Origin: Pseudoalteromonas citrea | GTDB lineage: Bacteria; Pseudomonadota; Gammaproteobacteria; Enterobacterales; Alteromonadaceae | DNA: 64,000 nucleotides | Reading direction: 5' to 3' | NCBI RefSeq assembly: GCF_000238375.3 | Contig: NZ_AHBZ03000022.1 | Span: 310,001 to 374,000, forward strand | Shown here: in pieces, positions 52,721 through 63,486 of the stretch | Position numbering within the stretch: position 1 is the first letter of the stretch | Layout of the letters: the number at the start of each line of letters is the position of its first letter | Translations under genes and position numbers: made by a program | Notes under the pieces: generated by a model | Database searches by the model: none | What the model saw: the letters and a program-made list of their open reading frames with translations, nothing else | What the model was told of the DNA's origin: nothing

Positions 52721-54145
52721 TTACCGAGCAAACTCAGTAATTTCCTGCTTGATTTTAGTCTGCTTTTTGAAAAAAGGTTGTCCGGCCAGTATATCAGTTG
52801 GTAATTGTGCTTTTGCTTGTTTAGCACTATCTAATGTCGTAAAGCCACTTTGTACAACAATCCACCAAATAACTTCTGAACGACGAGTACCGTATATTTC
52901 TAGATGCAATATTCGCTGTGTATTCTTTGTAATAAATGCATCGGCAATTACCTTATCTTTTACCGCTAAGAGTTGGATAGCCCAGTTAGTATCGGCTTGC
53001 GCTAACAAACTTAGGTGAGAATGTTCCAAAGAATTGATATCGGTAGAACTCATAACTTTTCTTTTCGGTTGAACATCTTTCAGTAATGGCTGATCAATAG
53101 ATTTATGAACTGCTTCTGCTCGGGTGTCTTCTGCGGAATTATCTTCAATCACTTCCCCACTTAGTTCATCACGTGGCTCTGTCAATGCAGCTAACACAGC
53201 GGCCACACGACGCGGTTCAGAACCAACCTTTTTTACGGAGTCTGGTTTATCATTGACGACAACGAGAAGTTGCTCTTCATCATTTATAACATCTTGAGCA
53301 CCAGTCGATGCGACTTTCTCTGCATTTAGCATAACAACATCATCAACTGTTTTCCCGATAAAAACTTGCTCACTAGGGAGAACAGTATCAACCGCTGGTT
53401 GCTCATTCTTTTCAGGTACTAATTCACTGAGCTCTTTTTTATAAACAAACGCAATCATCAGTAATGCCAGCAATACTGTCAAAAGAGTGAGATGCCACTG
53501 TGCTTTTGTATATTTACTTGGTCCCGGTTGTGCCAGTTGTTGTTCTGCAGGTCGCCAATCTAATAATACAGCGGGATTACCATGAGATTCACTCAGAAAT
53601 GCTTGAAAAATCGGATCTTCATCGACAGGTAATTGCGAGAAAAACATTTTCATCAATGCTTTGGATTCAGAGAGCGACAAAGGCTCTAAGTGTAAATCTA
53701 ACGCTTGTGGTACCATCATCGGTGATTGTGCGGTAATGAGAATATACACTTTTTCTACAGTCTGCTTCGCAAGCTTCTGCAGCTCTACGATCATCTCATC
53801 AGATAAGTGCCTTGCACCATCTAACACCCATAAGCACGGTCCTGAACTAGATTCACTATGTAAAGTGATGAAGTTATCACTTAATGACAAAGTTTGATCG
53901 ATAAGCGGAGAGCGAAAACTATGCTGTAACAGTTGAACGGTGAGTTCACTGTCTTTGGTATGTGCAGATAACTTAACAAAGGCTTTATTAAACTCTGGAT
54001 ACTTATCGGTAATAAAAGACTCTGCTAAATAGCTTTTACCTAATCCAGATGCGCCAATCAAACAGATTAGATTTTGCCCGTATTCAAACTGTAATTCAAT
54101 TCGATTTACTAAAGCAGCTCTACTGGGCAATATTTGAGATTGCAT
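52721..54145 (-). CDS. damX: DamX-like SPOR domain cell division protein
   Basis: The product has 474 residues. An N-terminal ATPase-like part has GASGLGKSYL (31-40) and WVLDGARHL; a membrane helix follows (about 218-240), then an acidic periplasmic linker and a C-terminal SPOR domain (about 385-465; NWAIQLLAVKDK). SPOR binds septal peptidoglycan with naked glycan strands. Its ATG overlaps the aroB stop. It is longer than E. coli DamX (428). Confidence 0.88.
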   Translation of the reverse strand: MQSQILPSRAALVNRIELQFEYGQNLICLIGASGLGKSYLAESFITDKYPEFNKAFVKLSAHTKDSELTVQLLQHSFRSPLIDQTLSLSDNFITLHSESSSGPCLWVLDGARHLSDEMIVELQKLAKQTVEKVYILITAQSPMMVPQALDLHLEPLSLSESKALMKMFFSQLPVDEDPIFQAFLSESHGNPAVLLDWRPAEQQLAQPGPSKYTKAQWHLTLLTVLLALLMIAFVYKKELSELVPEKNEQPAVDTVLPSEQVFIGKTVDDVVMLNAEKVASTGAQDVINDEEQLLVVVNDKPDSVKKVGSEPRRVAAVLAALTEPRDELSGEVIEDNSAEDTRAEAVHKSIDQPLLKDVQPKRKVMSSTDINSLEHSHLSLLAQADTNWAIQLLAVKDKVIADAFITKNTQRILHLEIYGTRRSEVIWWIVVQSGFTTLDSAKQAKAQLPTDILAGQPFFKKQTKIKQEITEFAR

Positions 54146-55215
54146 TAGCGGCCTATAAGAGTGCTCACCGCGTCATCTGACACATCATCTACTAAAGCAC
54201 ATTCTCCCAGCTTTGTGGGCACAATAAATCGAATACGACCTTGTTTGTTTTTCTTATCTTTACGCATATGTAATAAGAATTCAGCACTGGTCATACAATC
54301 CGGAATAGTGATTGGTAAATCATACAGCGCAAGTAGCGTTGCGATTCTATCAACCTCTTCGCCAGTCAATGTATTGCGCTCATACGCAAGCTTAGCGGCT
54401 AACATCATGCCGGCTGACACAGCTTCACCATGTAACCATTTACCATAGCCCATTTGCGCTTCTATAGCATGACCAAATGTATGGCCTAAGTTCAGTAATG
54501 CACGTAAGCCAGCTTCCTTCTCATCCTGTGCAACAATTTCAGCTTTAATTTCGCAACAGCGATAAATCACTTTGGTAAGTGAGTTTACTTCGAGTGCTTT
54601 TAGCTGAGCATGATGCTCTTCAAGATAAGTAAGAAAGTCGATATCGTAGATCAGTCCATATTTAATAACCTCTGCCATACCAGCGGAAAATTCACGCGTT
54701 GGTAAAGTACTTAAGGTATCGGTATCAATAAAAACGGCTTTCGGTTGATAAAAAGCCCCAATCATATTTTTACCTAATGGGTGATTAACTGCAGTTTTTC
54801 CACCAACGGAGGAATCTACTTGGGAAAGTAATGTGGTTGGAATTTGAATAAAGGGTACGCCGCGCTGATAACACGCTGCGACAAAGCCTGTTAAGTCACC
54901 AATGACTCCTCCACCTAAAGCAATCAAGCACGTGTCTCTGCCGCAATTGTTTTCCAACAAAAAAGCTGAAACCTGTTCAAAATACTCTAAAGTTTTATAC
55001 TGCTCACCGTCAGGTAATACAATATGTAAAGGCGCACATGCGTCCAAGCTTTGCAATAACCCATCTAAATACAATGGTGCAACAGTCTGGTTAGTGACAA
55101 TAACAGGTCGACATGCTCCAACATAATGTTGTAACTGTCGACTATCTGATAACAGATTTTGACCAATATAAATGGGATAACTACGCTCGTTCAATTCAAC
55201 TTTTAGTTCAAGCAT
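54145..55215 (-). CDS. aroB: 3-dehydroquinate synthase
   Basis: The product has 356 residues. NAD loop ALGGGVIGDLTGFVAACYQRG, GGKTAVNHPLGKNMIGAFYQP, and zinc site LNLGHTFGHAIE are clear. It converts DAHP to 3-dehydroquinate in aromatic synthesis. It follows aroK by 26 nt. Confidence 0.97.
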   Translation of the reverse strand: MLELKVELNERSYPIYIGQNLLSDSRQLQHYVGACRPVIVTNQTVAPLYLDGLLQSLDACAPLHIVLPDGEQYKTLEYFEQVSAFLLENNCGRDTCLIALGGGVIGDLTGFVAACYQRGVPFIQIPTTLLSQVDSSVGGKTAVNHPLGKNMIGAFYQPKAVFIDTDTLSTLPTREFSAGMAEVIKYGLIYDIDFLTYLEEHHAQLKALEVNSLTKVIYRCCEIKAEIVAQDEKEAGLRALLNLGHTFGHAIEAQMGYGKWLHGEAVSAGMMLAAKLAYERNTLTGEEVDRIATLLALYDLPITIPDCMTSAEFLLHMRKDKKNKQGRIRFIVPTKLGECALVDDVSDDAVSTLIGR

Positions 55216-55241
55216 GTATCCCTCTCAGATTGGTCATTTAA

Positions 55242-55760
55242 CTAGAAATCTAGTTTATCTATAATTTGATTAGCAACTACTTTTGCGCTTTGCTCGTCTG
55301 TGCGAACAATATGATCAGCCACTTCTTTGTAAAGTGGTTCACGCTCTTCTGCCAAACGCTCAAGAACATCTCTTGGCGCTTCCTCGGTTTGTAAAAGTGG
55401 ACGACGCTTGTCACGCTGTGTACGAGCAACTTGTTTCTCGATAGGAGTTTCTAAGTAAACAACAATGCCGCGCGCAGATAACTTATTGCGCACTTCTTTG
55501 CTGACTACTGAACCACCGCCCGTCGCCAAAACAATGCCTTGCATCTCGGTTAGGTCAGAAATGACGCCTTCTTCGCGCACTCTAAACCCATCTTCACCTT
55601 CAAGATCAAACACCCACGCAATGTCTGCGCCAGTACGGCGTTCAATTTCTTGATCCGAGTCTACAAATTCAAGGTGTAATTGATCAGCAAGGTGTCGACC
55701 AATCGTGCTCTTACCAGCCCCCATCGGGCCCACTAGAAATATATTACGTTTCTCAGCCAT
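55242..55760 (-). CDS. aroK: Shikimate kinase
   Basis: The product has 172 residues. Walker [33 protein letters not shown] and LATGGGSVV are typical. The length and context match AroK (173 in E. coli) rather than AroL. The 160-bp gap between pilQ and aroK probably contains its own promoter, but I could not define it. Confidence 0.96.
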   Translation of the reverse strand: MAEKRNIFLVGPMGAGKSTIGRHLADQLHLEFVDSDQEIERRTGADIAWVFDLEGEDGFRVREEGVISDLTEMQGIVLATGGGSVVSKEVRNKLSARGIVVYLETPIEKQVARTQRDKRRPLLQTEEAPRDVLERLAEEREPLYKEVADHIVRTDEQSAKVVANQIIDKLDF

Positions 55761-55922
55761 ATCTTTTTAGTACTAACGAACTCTAAAATTTGAAATAAAA
55801 CCCCGCCTAACGACCTGGCCCCAAAATTAAGGAGGGGATTATCTCAGTAATTCGTGAACGATTTCAAGTCAAATAGTATAAAAAGCATCTACTAGACCTG
55901 AAATCAGCGGATTACTAGACAA

Positions 55923-57968
55923 TTACTGACCATCTAGCATTATTTTTGGGGTCACAAATATCAATAATTCTTTCTTCTCGTTTATTTCACGAGTATTTCT
56001 AAATAACATTCCCACGTAAGGGATGTCACCTAACAGTGGAATTTTACTCACTGCACTGGTTATTTCTTGTTGGTATATCCCACCAAGTACCACAGTTTGA
56101 CCATTTTCCACTAAAACCTGTGTTTGGATCTGCTGTGTATTAATCGCAACAGCAGGACCACTTGGTGTTTGAACATTATCACCTCGAGTATCCTGCGTAA
56201 TGATCAAGTCTAGTATAATTTTGTTGTCAGGTGTGATTTGTGGCGTTACTTCTAAACTTAACACCGCTTTTTTAAAGCTGACTGACGTTGCACCACTCGA
56301 TGCCGCTTCAACATATGGGATCTCAGTACCTTGCTCAATCCGTGCTTTCTTCTGATTCGCCGTGGTGATGCTTGGTGTAGCAATGATTTCACCCTTATTC
56401 TCTTGCTCTAATGCTGATAACTCAAGATCAATTAATGTCCCATCTGCTAACTTCGCTATGTGTACACCAATACGCCCAGCGGATAGTCCCGAAACGGGTA
56501 AATTAACATTTAAGCGATTAGTAAAGTCAGGTATGTTTCCATTAGACAATGAATCAGCACCTTCTAATGAGCCTGAAATCGCATCAGACCCTTGCTGATC
56601 ATTAAACCCCCAGCGTATGCCAATATCTTCCTGTACATTGTCTTTAACCGTCACCATTCGAGATTCAATGCGCACCTGCTTCACCGGTACATCTAATGTC
56701 TCAACCATGCGACGAATGCTTTCAATACTACGTGCACTGTCTTTTATTAATAACGTATTAGTGCGGTTATCAACCGATACACTACCACGATCACTGACAA
56801 TGCTATTTATGTCTGTCTTTAATAAATCCGCAAATTCTTCCGCTTTTGCATAATTTAATTGAATATACTCACTATACAGCGGCTCAAGCTCTTCTACTTG
56901 CTTGCGTGCTTGTAACTCTTTAGCTTCTCTGGCCGCTAACTCTTCTGAAGGAGCAACCATTAAAATAGAGCCCTCCATTCTTTTATCAAGCCCTTTTACT
57001 CGTAACACCACATCTAACGCTTGATCCCAAGGCACACCATCAAGACGTAAGGTAATATTACCACTAACAGAATCACTCGTAACCAAGTTGAAATTATTGG
57101 TATCAGCAATTATTTGCAGTACAGAGCGTACAGGAATATCTTGAAAATTAAGCGTTATTGGCTGACCTTGATACTCCTTTTTCTGTCCAAAAACTTGTTG
57201 TTCGGTGTCTTTTTCGACCGTCAGCGTAAAAATATTATCCAGCTGCTGGTAGGTATATTTGAACGCGCTGTTAGGTTCGATGACTAAACGACTGCTGTTT
57301 TCTTCTCTAAATGTTTCGACTTTACTGACAACCGTGCCAAAATCTAAAACATCTAATTCATAAAGTAACTCATCTAAAATCGCGGTATGGTGAAAGTCAG
57401 CAATGATCTTACCGCCACGCTCTTGAACGTCTATTGCAGCTTGGGCACTTTGCAAAAAAGCGAGTACTTTGGCTTCACCCTTTTCCCCACGGCGAAAATC
57501 TATAGATTGTATGGTATTAATATGAGTTGAAACTGAGGCTGTCGCTTCATTTGTCATATCTGCAGCTATCGGGTTATCCGATACCTGCAAATAAACGAGA
57601 TTGTTCTTCACTCTGGTTTTATACAGCTTTAGCTTGTCCATTACGACCGTTAAAGTAAAACCCTTTTCTTCCATTCTACTTTTAATAACCTGTATGCCAG
57701 CCTTATTAACAGCTAACGACTTCAAGCTTTCTTCAAATTCCGCACCGGGGAAAAATAACGCAAGTCGAGCAGGTGAATTTAACACTGTGACAGTCGGTTC
57801 GATATCTAATTGCTCATCAAAAACGAACTGCAATTCAGTTTCTTCATTTGGAACTGGGTTATAACGCACATCATAGAGCATAGGCACAGCCTGAACTAAC
57901 CCTGATAGCACTAACAACATTCCAGAAATCGTTGCTCTGAAACCAAAATTCACACTCTTACGAGCCAT
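55923..57968 (-). CDS. pilQ: Type IV pilus secretin PilQ
   Basis: The product has 681 residues. The ATG at 57968 (MARKSVNFGFRATISG) has AAAGGT 9 nt upstream; an in-frame GTG at 57995 would overlap pilP. A signal peptide precedes AMIN-type domains (about 30-240), an N0/STN domain (TLNFQDIPVRSVLQIIADTN), an N1 domain and the secretin barrel (VETLDVPVKQVRIESRMVTV to KELLIFVTP). It is the outer-membrane pore through which the pilus exits. Confidence 0.96.
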   Translation of the reverse strand: MARKSVNFGFRATISGMLLVLSGLVQAVPMLYDVRYNPVPNEETELQFVFDEQLDIEPTVTVLNSPARLALFFPGAEFEESLKSLAVNKAGIQVIKSRMEEKGFTLTVVMDKLKLYKTRVKNNLVYLQVSDNPIAADMTNEATASVSTHINTIQSIDFRRGEKGEAKVLAFLQSAQAAIDVQERGGKIIADFHHTAILDELLYELDVLDFGTVVSKVETFREENSSRLVIEPNSAFKYTYQQLDNIFTLTVEKDTEQQVFGQKKEYQGQPITLNFQDIPVRSVLQIIADTNNFNLVTSDSVSGNITLRLDGVPWDQALDVVLRVKGLDKRMEGSILMVAPSEELAAREAKELQARKQVEELEPLYSEYIQLNYAKAEEFADLLKTDINSIVSDRGSVSVDNRTNTLLIKDSARSIESIRRMVETLDVPVKQVRIESRMVTVKDNVQEDIGIRWGFNDQQGSDAISGSLEGADSLSNGNIPDFTNRLNVNLPVSGLSAGRIGVHIAKLADGTLIDLELSALEQENKGEIIATPSITTANQKKARIEQGTEIPYVEAASSGATSVSFKKAVLSLEVTPQITPDNKIILDLIITQDTRGDNVQTPSGPAVAINTQQIQTQVLVENGQTVVLGGIYQQEITSAVSKIPLLGDIPYVGMLFRNTREINEKKELLIFVTPKIMLDGQ

Positions 57969-57987
57969 AATCATTTTACCTTTATTG

Positions 57988-58527
57988 TTATTCACCTGTA
58001 CCAGTTTCTTCTGATTCGTGTATTTCTACTTTTGTTAGTCGCTCTTTCCAACACCCTGTGCCGTCTGGTATCAATTCTAATAGTTCAATATGATCAGGAT
58101 TAACACTAACAACCTCACCGTGGTAAAGCCCCATATATTGTCCTTGTTTTATTCGATATAGACCTTGATCTGATGCTTTAATTAACGCCCATGTTGCATT
58201 CGTTGTGGCGATAGTGCCTTTCATCTCTAGATTATCTAACGGGTACTTCTCTAGTGGGTCTCTTGCTCTATTTGGATCAGGGTGTAAACAATTACGCACC
58301 TGTACCATTTTACTTTCAATCACTTCTGGCTCAGGCGCAACAAAAGGGCTCCGCAGACTCACCGCATCATATGAAAAATGTGTAAATTCTCGCATTTTTG
58401 GTATAGGTTCTACCTTGGGTGTAGCGCTCGCCTGTATCTGATCAATAAATTCTTTTTGTTCCGCAGTGTCATCATTACACGCAGTCAGCAACAGCACTCC
58501 TATTGCTATCAAAGCAAGCCGATACAT
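57988..58527 (-). CDS. pilP: Type IV pilus lipoprotein PilP
   Basis: The product has 179 residues. A lipobox (LLLTACND) indicates lipid anchoring. The C-terminal beta domain has LEKYPLDNLEMKGTI and WALIKASDQGLYRIKQGQYMG, the fold that contacts PilQ. It overlaps the pilO stop by one base. Confidence 0.95.
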   Translation of the reverse strand: MYRLALIAIGVLLLTACNDDTAEQKEFIDQIQASATPKVEPIPKMREFTHFSYDAVSLRSPFVAPEPEVIESKMVQVRNCLHPDPNRARDPLEKYPLDNLEMKGTIATTNATWALIKASDQGLYRIKQGQYMGLYHGEVVSVNPDHIELLELIPDGTGCWKERLTKVEIHESEETGTGE

Positions 58528-59132
58528 TACTTACGTCCCTCTTGCTCATAGCGATATGTTTTTGCCACCACACTGAATACTAAATTATTATTCCCTGCAT
58601 TTTCAATTTGAAAGTCATGTAGACTCACAATACGCGGTAACTCAGCAACCTTACTAACAAATTCACCAAATTCATGGTAAGTCCCTACAATTTCGAGTTT
58701 AATCGGCAGTTCCGTATAAAACTCTTTTGTGATTTCAGGTAACCAGCCAATTTTTAAAAACGTGAGACCGCTCGATGTCCCAACATAAGTCAAGTCATCT
58801 AATAACCCTGGAGTTTCATTTGAAGTGGGTAAGCGTCTTAGTAGCTGTGAAAATTGCTCCTCCATATCGAGCATTTGCTGACGATATAAATCTAAGTTAT
58901 TAGCACGCGCATACTTTATACGGTAACTTGTTCTTAATTCCTGCTCAGCGTTAACGGCGCTGTCGTATCGGCTAATCGACGTAGATACTAATAAGCTATA
59001 TCCTACCGCAAGTGTGATCACGACCACTAAAACACAACACAGCACCTTTACTGCAAAAGGCCATTCGCCGATGTTATCTAATTCAATTTCATTCCAATCG
59101 ATATCTTGCAATGATTTAAGATCAAAATTCAC
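58527..59132 (-). CDS. pilO: Type IV pilus alignment protein PilO
   Basis: The product has 201 residues. One membrane helix (about 29-51), a coiled coil (EEQFSQLLRRLPTSNETPGL) and a periplasmic ferredoxin-like domain (IKLEIVGTYHEFGEFVSKVA). It forms heterodimers with PilN beneath PilP. Confidence 0.95.
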   Translation of the reverse strand: MNFDLKSLQDIDWNEIELDNIGEWPFAVKVLCCVLVVVITLAVGYSLLVSTSISRYDSAVNAEQELRTSYRIKYARANNLDLYRQQMLDMEEQFSQLLRRLPTSNETPGLLDDLTYVGTSSGLTFLKIGWLPEITKEFYTELPIKLEIVGTYHEFGEFVSKVAELPRIVSLHDFQIENAGNNNLVFSVVAKTYRYEQEGRK

Positions 59133-59151
59133 TCTTTAAGCCGCCTTTAAA

Positions 59152-59724
59152 TTACTGCTCACGCTGAGATTCTTCAATTTGTTTAAACGATTTCACATAA
59201 AAGTGCATAGTAAAATCACTCAATAGCCTTGAACGCTGCTCTCCTGCTACAATGCCCTGTATTATCGGGCGCTCAAGTAAGTATGACGCTTCTACTTGCC
59301 GTAACATTTGTGATAAACGATTATTAGATTCACTTCGTCCAATCACCTTGAGTAAATTCCCTTGTCTTTCTAAACTAGTGAGATAGACCCCTGCAGGCAC
59401 AACACGTGTGATCTCATCAATAATCTGTGTTCCTAAGTTTCGATTACTTTGTAACTCTTCAATCAACCGAATACGTCGCTGTAAGTTGTCTTTCTTTTTA
59501 TTTAAGTCATTAATCGCAACAATACGAGTATCTAATTTCGCAATTTCTGTTTTCAAATAACTATTTTTTATGTTTTGGCCAGCAGTCAAGCCATCATAAA
59601 ATGCACCAATAAAGTACATAACTAAAAACACAACGCCAACTATTAAGCCGATAATCGTTAAAAACTTTTGTTGCGACGCCTGACGCTGCTGTTCTCTCCA
59701 TGGTAATAAATTTATATGTGGCAT
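59152..59724 (-). CDS. pilN: Type IV pilus alignment protein PilN
   Basis: The product has 190 residues. It begins with the INLLPWREQQR motif that binds PilM, followed by a membrane helix (about 23-45), a coiled coil and a periplasmic domain. Its start overlaps pilM by 13 bp, so translation is coupled. Confidence 0.96.
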   Translation of the reverse strand: MPHINLLPWREQQRQASQQKFLTIIGLIVGVVFLVMYFIGAFYDGLTAGQNIKNSYLKTEIAKLDTRIVAINDLNKKKDNLQRRIRLIEELQSNRNLGTQIIDEITRVVPAGVYLTSLERQGNLLKVIGRSESNNRLSQMLRQVEASYLLERPIIQGIVAGEQRSRLLSDFTMHFYVKSFKQIEESQREQ

Positions 59725-60791
59725 GACGTAAAGCTCCTCAATGCGAGCCCTGTTGCAATAGCAAATTGTGGCTTATGCCTTTGCAATACATTCCTATCTA
59801 CTTTAGGAGACACCTCCATATCCACAAAAGGATCTGCAACGATCGTGTGAATACCTAACTCATCAACCAATAATCTATCTAACCCTTCAACTAAAGCAGT
59901 ACCGCCAGTTAGAACAACATAGTCTACATGGTCTTTACCACTTGTGGTCATAAACATTTGCACCGCTCTGCGCACTTGCTGTAGTAATGCAGTTTGAAAA
60001 GGCGCTAACACTTCAAACGTATAGTTAGGTGGTAAATCCCCAGTTGTTTTTGCAATTTCAGCTTCATCAAAACTTTTATTGTAGTAGGCAACAATACTAT
60101 TTGTATATTGCTCGCCGCCAAACACTTGATCTCGGGTGTAAATAGCTTTACCTGATTGGATCACACTAACTAGGGTGATCACTGCCCCAATATCGATTAC
60201 TGCAACGACTTTATCAAAGGCATCTGACGGTAATTGCCCATACAATACATCTAGTGAACGACCCAAGGCATAACTTTCTACATCAACCACTTTTGCCTTA
60301 TAGCCAGCTTCTTCTAAGGCACCAACTCGTGCTTGAACACTTTCTGTTCTCGCAGCTGAAAGTAATACATTGACCCGTGAAGGATCCGCTTCATTCACCG
60401 AGATTTTCTCAAAATCTAAGCTTACCTCATCCAATGGATAAGGAATTAAGCTGTCAGCTTCTATCGCAATTTGCGACTCCAATTCAGCATCAGTTAATGA
60501 AACATCCATAAAAATCACTTTAGTAATAACCGACTGACCAGACACAGCAACGGCGGCATATTGGGTATGTTTTGGTAAACGCTTTTTTAATTTACTGATA
60601 ACTCGTCCAATGGCTTCAATATCTTGAATTGCGCGCTCCGATATTGCACCTTTTGGGATAGGCTCAATCGCCACAGCCTCTACTCGATAGCCGGCATTGG
60701 ACTGTGACAGCAACACCGCTTTTGCACAATGAGAGCCAATGTCGATGCCGAACATCATCGGTGCTTGTTTATTGAAGAGTTTGCTAAGCAT
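59712..60791 (-). CDS. pilM: Type IV pilus actin-like protein PilM
   Basis: The product has 359 residues with an FtsA/actin-like fold: FGIDIGSHCAKAVLLS, VAVIDIGAVITLVSV and VVLTGGTALVEGLD. Cytoplasmic, it binds ATP and the PilN tail. It is first in the pilMNOPQ operon and diverges from mrcA. Confidence 0.96.
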   Translation of the reverse strand: MLSKLFNKQAPMMFGIDIGSHCAKAVLLSQSNAGYRVEAVAIEPIPKGAISERAIQDIEAIGRVISKLKKRLPKHTQYAAVAVSGQSVITKVIFMDVSLTDAELESQIAIEADSLIPYPLDEVSLDFEKISVNEADPSRVNVLLSAARTESVQARVGALEEAGYKAKVVDVESYALGRSLDVLYGQLPSDAFDKVVAVIDIGAVITLVSVIQSGKAIYTRDQVFGGEQYTNSIVAYYNKSFDEAEIAKTTGDLPPNYTFEVLAPFQTALLQQVRRAVQMFMTTSGKDHVDYVVLTGGTALVEGLDRLLVDELGIHTIVADPFVDMEVSPKVDRNVLQRHKPQFAIATGLALRSFTSCHI

Positions 60792-60925
60792 GGCTGTCGC
60801 CTAATATCCTTTGTTTTATGTATGAACAAGTTATAATTATATACACATTTATTATTAATCATTTTTTATTCAAGATATACTAGCAGTGTCTACCTATAAT
60901 TGGGAGTCTAACTAGGGAATATTCC

Positions 60926-63376
60926 GTGACTATATTGAAGAGAGCTTTACAGTTTTTTATCGCTTGTACTATTTTAGGTCTGTTAACATTAATCAGTCTT
61001 TATTATTATGTCAAATCTGATATCCCCAGCGTAAAGGTACTTAAAGAGGTACAATTACAAACCCCCATGCAAGTCTTTACCAAAGATGGCAAACTCATTA
61101 ACCAATTCGGTGAGAAACGACGAATTCCAGTAAAAATTGACGATATTCCACAGCCCCTTATTGATGCCATACTCGCCACGGAGGACAATCGATTTTACGA
61201 ACATTTTGGCATCGATCCAATCGGCATTGTGCGTTCATTTATTGTCTTAGTCAGTACGGGAGAAAAGAAACAAGGTGCCAGTACTATAACCATGCAGCTT
61301 GCTCGAAACTTTTTCCTTACTCGTGAAAAAGCGTATATACGTAAAGTCAAAGAAATTTTTATCGCATTACATATTGAACAGCTCCTCTCGAAAGACGAAA
61401 TCCTCGCCCTTTACCTTAATAAAATTGAATTAGGGCATCGGGCATTTGGGATTGGTGCAGCGGCGCAGGTGTACTACGGCAAAGAGCTCCATGAACTCAC
61501 ATTGCCACAAATGGCCATGATCGCAGGACTGCCAAAAGCACCTTCGGCGCTCAACCCCATTCGCAGTGCAACCCGAGCAAAAGCGCGTCGTAATGTTGTA
61601 TTAGGCAGAATGTTTAAAGAAAAATATATAGATAAAGCAACCTACGAAAAAGCCAAAAATACACCTATTACAGCAAAACGCCATGGGGCAGAAATAGAGC
61701 TTTATGCACCTTATATTTCCGAAATGGTCCGCGCTTATATGGTAGAGCGTTATGGGACTGACAAAGCCTATAATAGTGGGTTTAGAGTCTTTACCAGCGT
61801 TGAGTCTGATATTCAAGCTGCCGCTCAACAGGCACTGGTCAATAACTTACACAAGTACGATATGCGTCATGGCTATCGTGGCCCTGAAAAAACATTATGG
61901 CAATTTGAAAATGAAGCACCTTGGACGGAACAAGCAATATTGGCGCATTTAAAGCCAGTGAAAGAAATCGCTCCATTACAAGCAGCGGTTGTTACCGATA
62001 TATCTGAACAGTCTGCAACCGTGCTTTCTAAGTCAGGTGAATATCAAACCATAAATTGGGATGGGCTAAGCTGGGCTCGTGCCTTTATTTCACAGACCCG
62101 TCAAGGCCTACCACCCAAAACAGCAGCTGAAATATTAGCACCAGGCATGCAAATTTGGCTTAGGAAACATAAAGATAAATGGCAACTAAGCCAATACCCT
62201 AAACCATCAAGTGCACTGGTCTCACTAGACCCACAAGATGGCAGAATAAAAGCCTTAGTAGGCGGGTATAGCTTTACACAGAGTCAATATAATCGTGCGA
62301 CTCAAGCAAAAAGGCAAGTTGGTTCAAATATAAAGCCTTTTATTTATTCAGCAGCGATAGAAAGTGACTACTCACTAGCAACCATTATTAACGATGCACC
62401 AATCAATCATTGGGATAAAAGCCAGCGATATGCATGGCGTCCAAGAAATAGCCCCGATGTGTATAGTGGTCCGATCCGAATTCGTCGTGCACTGGCACAA
62501 TCAAAAAACGTTGTATCTGTCAGGCTATTACAAGGTGTAGGCTTACACAAGAGCGCTGATCACTTACTTAAATTTGGTTTTCAAGATGAAGACATTAATC
62601 GCAGTGAATCTCTGGCGCTCGGCAGTGCTGCCATGACACCACTGGAGATGGCCAGAGGAATGAGCACCTTTGCCAATGGCGGTCATCTTATCGATCCGTA
62701 TTTTATTAGTGAGATTCAAGATGCGTATGGTAATACCCTGGGGTCAGCGCAACCTCTAATCGCATGTGATGAAGAACAGCTAGAGATGTACTCTCATACC
62801 TGCGCACCCCAAGTGATCTCAGAACAAAATGCATTCTTAGTATCAAGTGCTATGCACAGTGCTATTTGGGGCGGGGGCAGTTGGCGACACAAAACGGGTT
62901 GGACGGGTACTGGCTGGCGTGCACAGAATTTAAAACGCCGAGATTTATCTGGTAAAACAGGGACTACTAACGAGTCGATAGATACTTGGTTTAGTGGCTT
63001 TAATCAAAACGTATTAACAACGGTATGGGTGGGCTTTGATGATGCAAGCAAGCCATTAGGACGTGCATCATATAACAATAACCTAGGCAAAAATCAGTTG
63101 GTAGGCGCAGAATCTGGGGCTATTTCTGCACAACCGGCATGGATTGAGTTTATGCGCACCGCCCTCAACAATCAGCCTCTCGCCCCCATTGAACCACCAC
63201 CAGGTTTAATCTCAGTACGCATTGATTTAAAAACGGGTTTACTGAGTCATAAGAATGATTACACAAGTCGTTTCGAATATTTTGAACCCGGTACAGTACC
63301 AACCAAATATGTATTAGACAAAGGTGCAAGCACACCATTTGATGATCCTTTGCCAATACAAGATGAGTTATTTTAA
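60926..63376 (+). CDS. mrcA: Penicillin-binding protein 1A
   Basis: The product has 816 residues. The start is GTG at 60926, with AGGG 8 nt upstream; no ATG is suitable. After a membrane anchor (about 10-28) come the glycosyltransferase domain (Glu86 in ATEDNRFYEHFG; GASTITMQLARN), an OB-like insert (about 310-420) and the transpeptidase domain with Ser467 (SNIK), SKN (526-528) and KTGT (677-680). It polymerises and cross-links peptidoglycan. The pairing with pilM is standard in gammaproteobacteria. A TATAAT at 60895-60900 may be its -10. Confidence 0.97.
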   Translation: MTILKRALQFFIACTILGLLTLISLYYYVKSDIPSVKVLKEVQLQTPMQVFTKDGKLINQFGEKRRIPVKIDDIPQPLIDAILATEDNRFYEHFGIDPIGIVRSFIVLVSTGEKKQGASTITMQLARNFFLTREKAYIRKVKEIFIALHIEQLLSKDEILALYLNKIELGHRAFGIGAAAQVYYGKELHELTLPQMAMIAGLPKAPSALNPIRSATRAKARRNVVLGRMFKEKYIDKATYEKAKNTPITAKRHGAEIELYAPYISEMVRAYMVERYGTDKAYNSGFRVFTSVESDIQAAAQQALVNNLHKYDMRHGYRGPEKTLWQFENEAPWTEQAILAHLKPVKEIAPLQAAVVTDISEQSATVLSKSGEYQTINWDGLSWARAFISQTRQGLPPKTAAEILAPGMQIWLRKHKDKWQLSQYPKPSSALVSLDPQDGRIKALVGGYSFTQSQYNRATQAKRQVGSNIKPFIYSAAIESDYSLATIINDAPINHWDKSQRYAWRPRNSPDVYSGPIRIRRALAQSKNVVSVRLLQGVGLHKSADHLLKFGFQDEDINRSESLALGSAAMTPLEMARGMSTFANGGHLIDPYFISEIQDAYGNTLGSAQPLIACDEEQLEMYSHTCAPQVISEQNAFLVSSAMHSAIWGGGSWRHKTGWTGTGWRAQNLKRRDLSGKTGTTNESIDTWFSGFNQNVLTTVWVGFDDASKPLGRASYNNNLGKNQLVGAESGAISAQPAWIEFMRTALNNQPLAPIEPPPGLISVRIDLKTGLLSHKNDYTSRFEYFEPGTVPTKYVLDKGASTPFDDPLPIQDELF

Positions 63377-63416
63377 AACATCAACATGTTAAGCGCCTCA
63401 GTAATATCTAAATACA

Positions 63417-63448
63417 AAAAAGCCAATCATTTACCTGATTGGCTTTTT
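63417..63448. terminator. Bidirectional terminator between mrcA and the malic enzyme gene
   Basis: AAAAAGCCAATCA and TGATTGGCTTTTT pair perfectly over 13 bp with a 6-nt loop between the convergent genes. Confidence 0.93.
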
Positions 63449-63486
63449 CGTTATTGATGCTGAGTTAAGGCGAATCTATAAGTAAA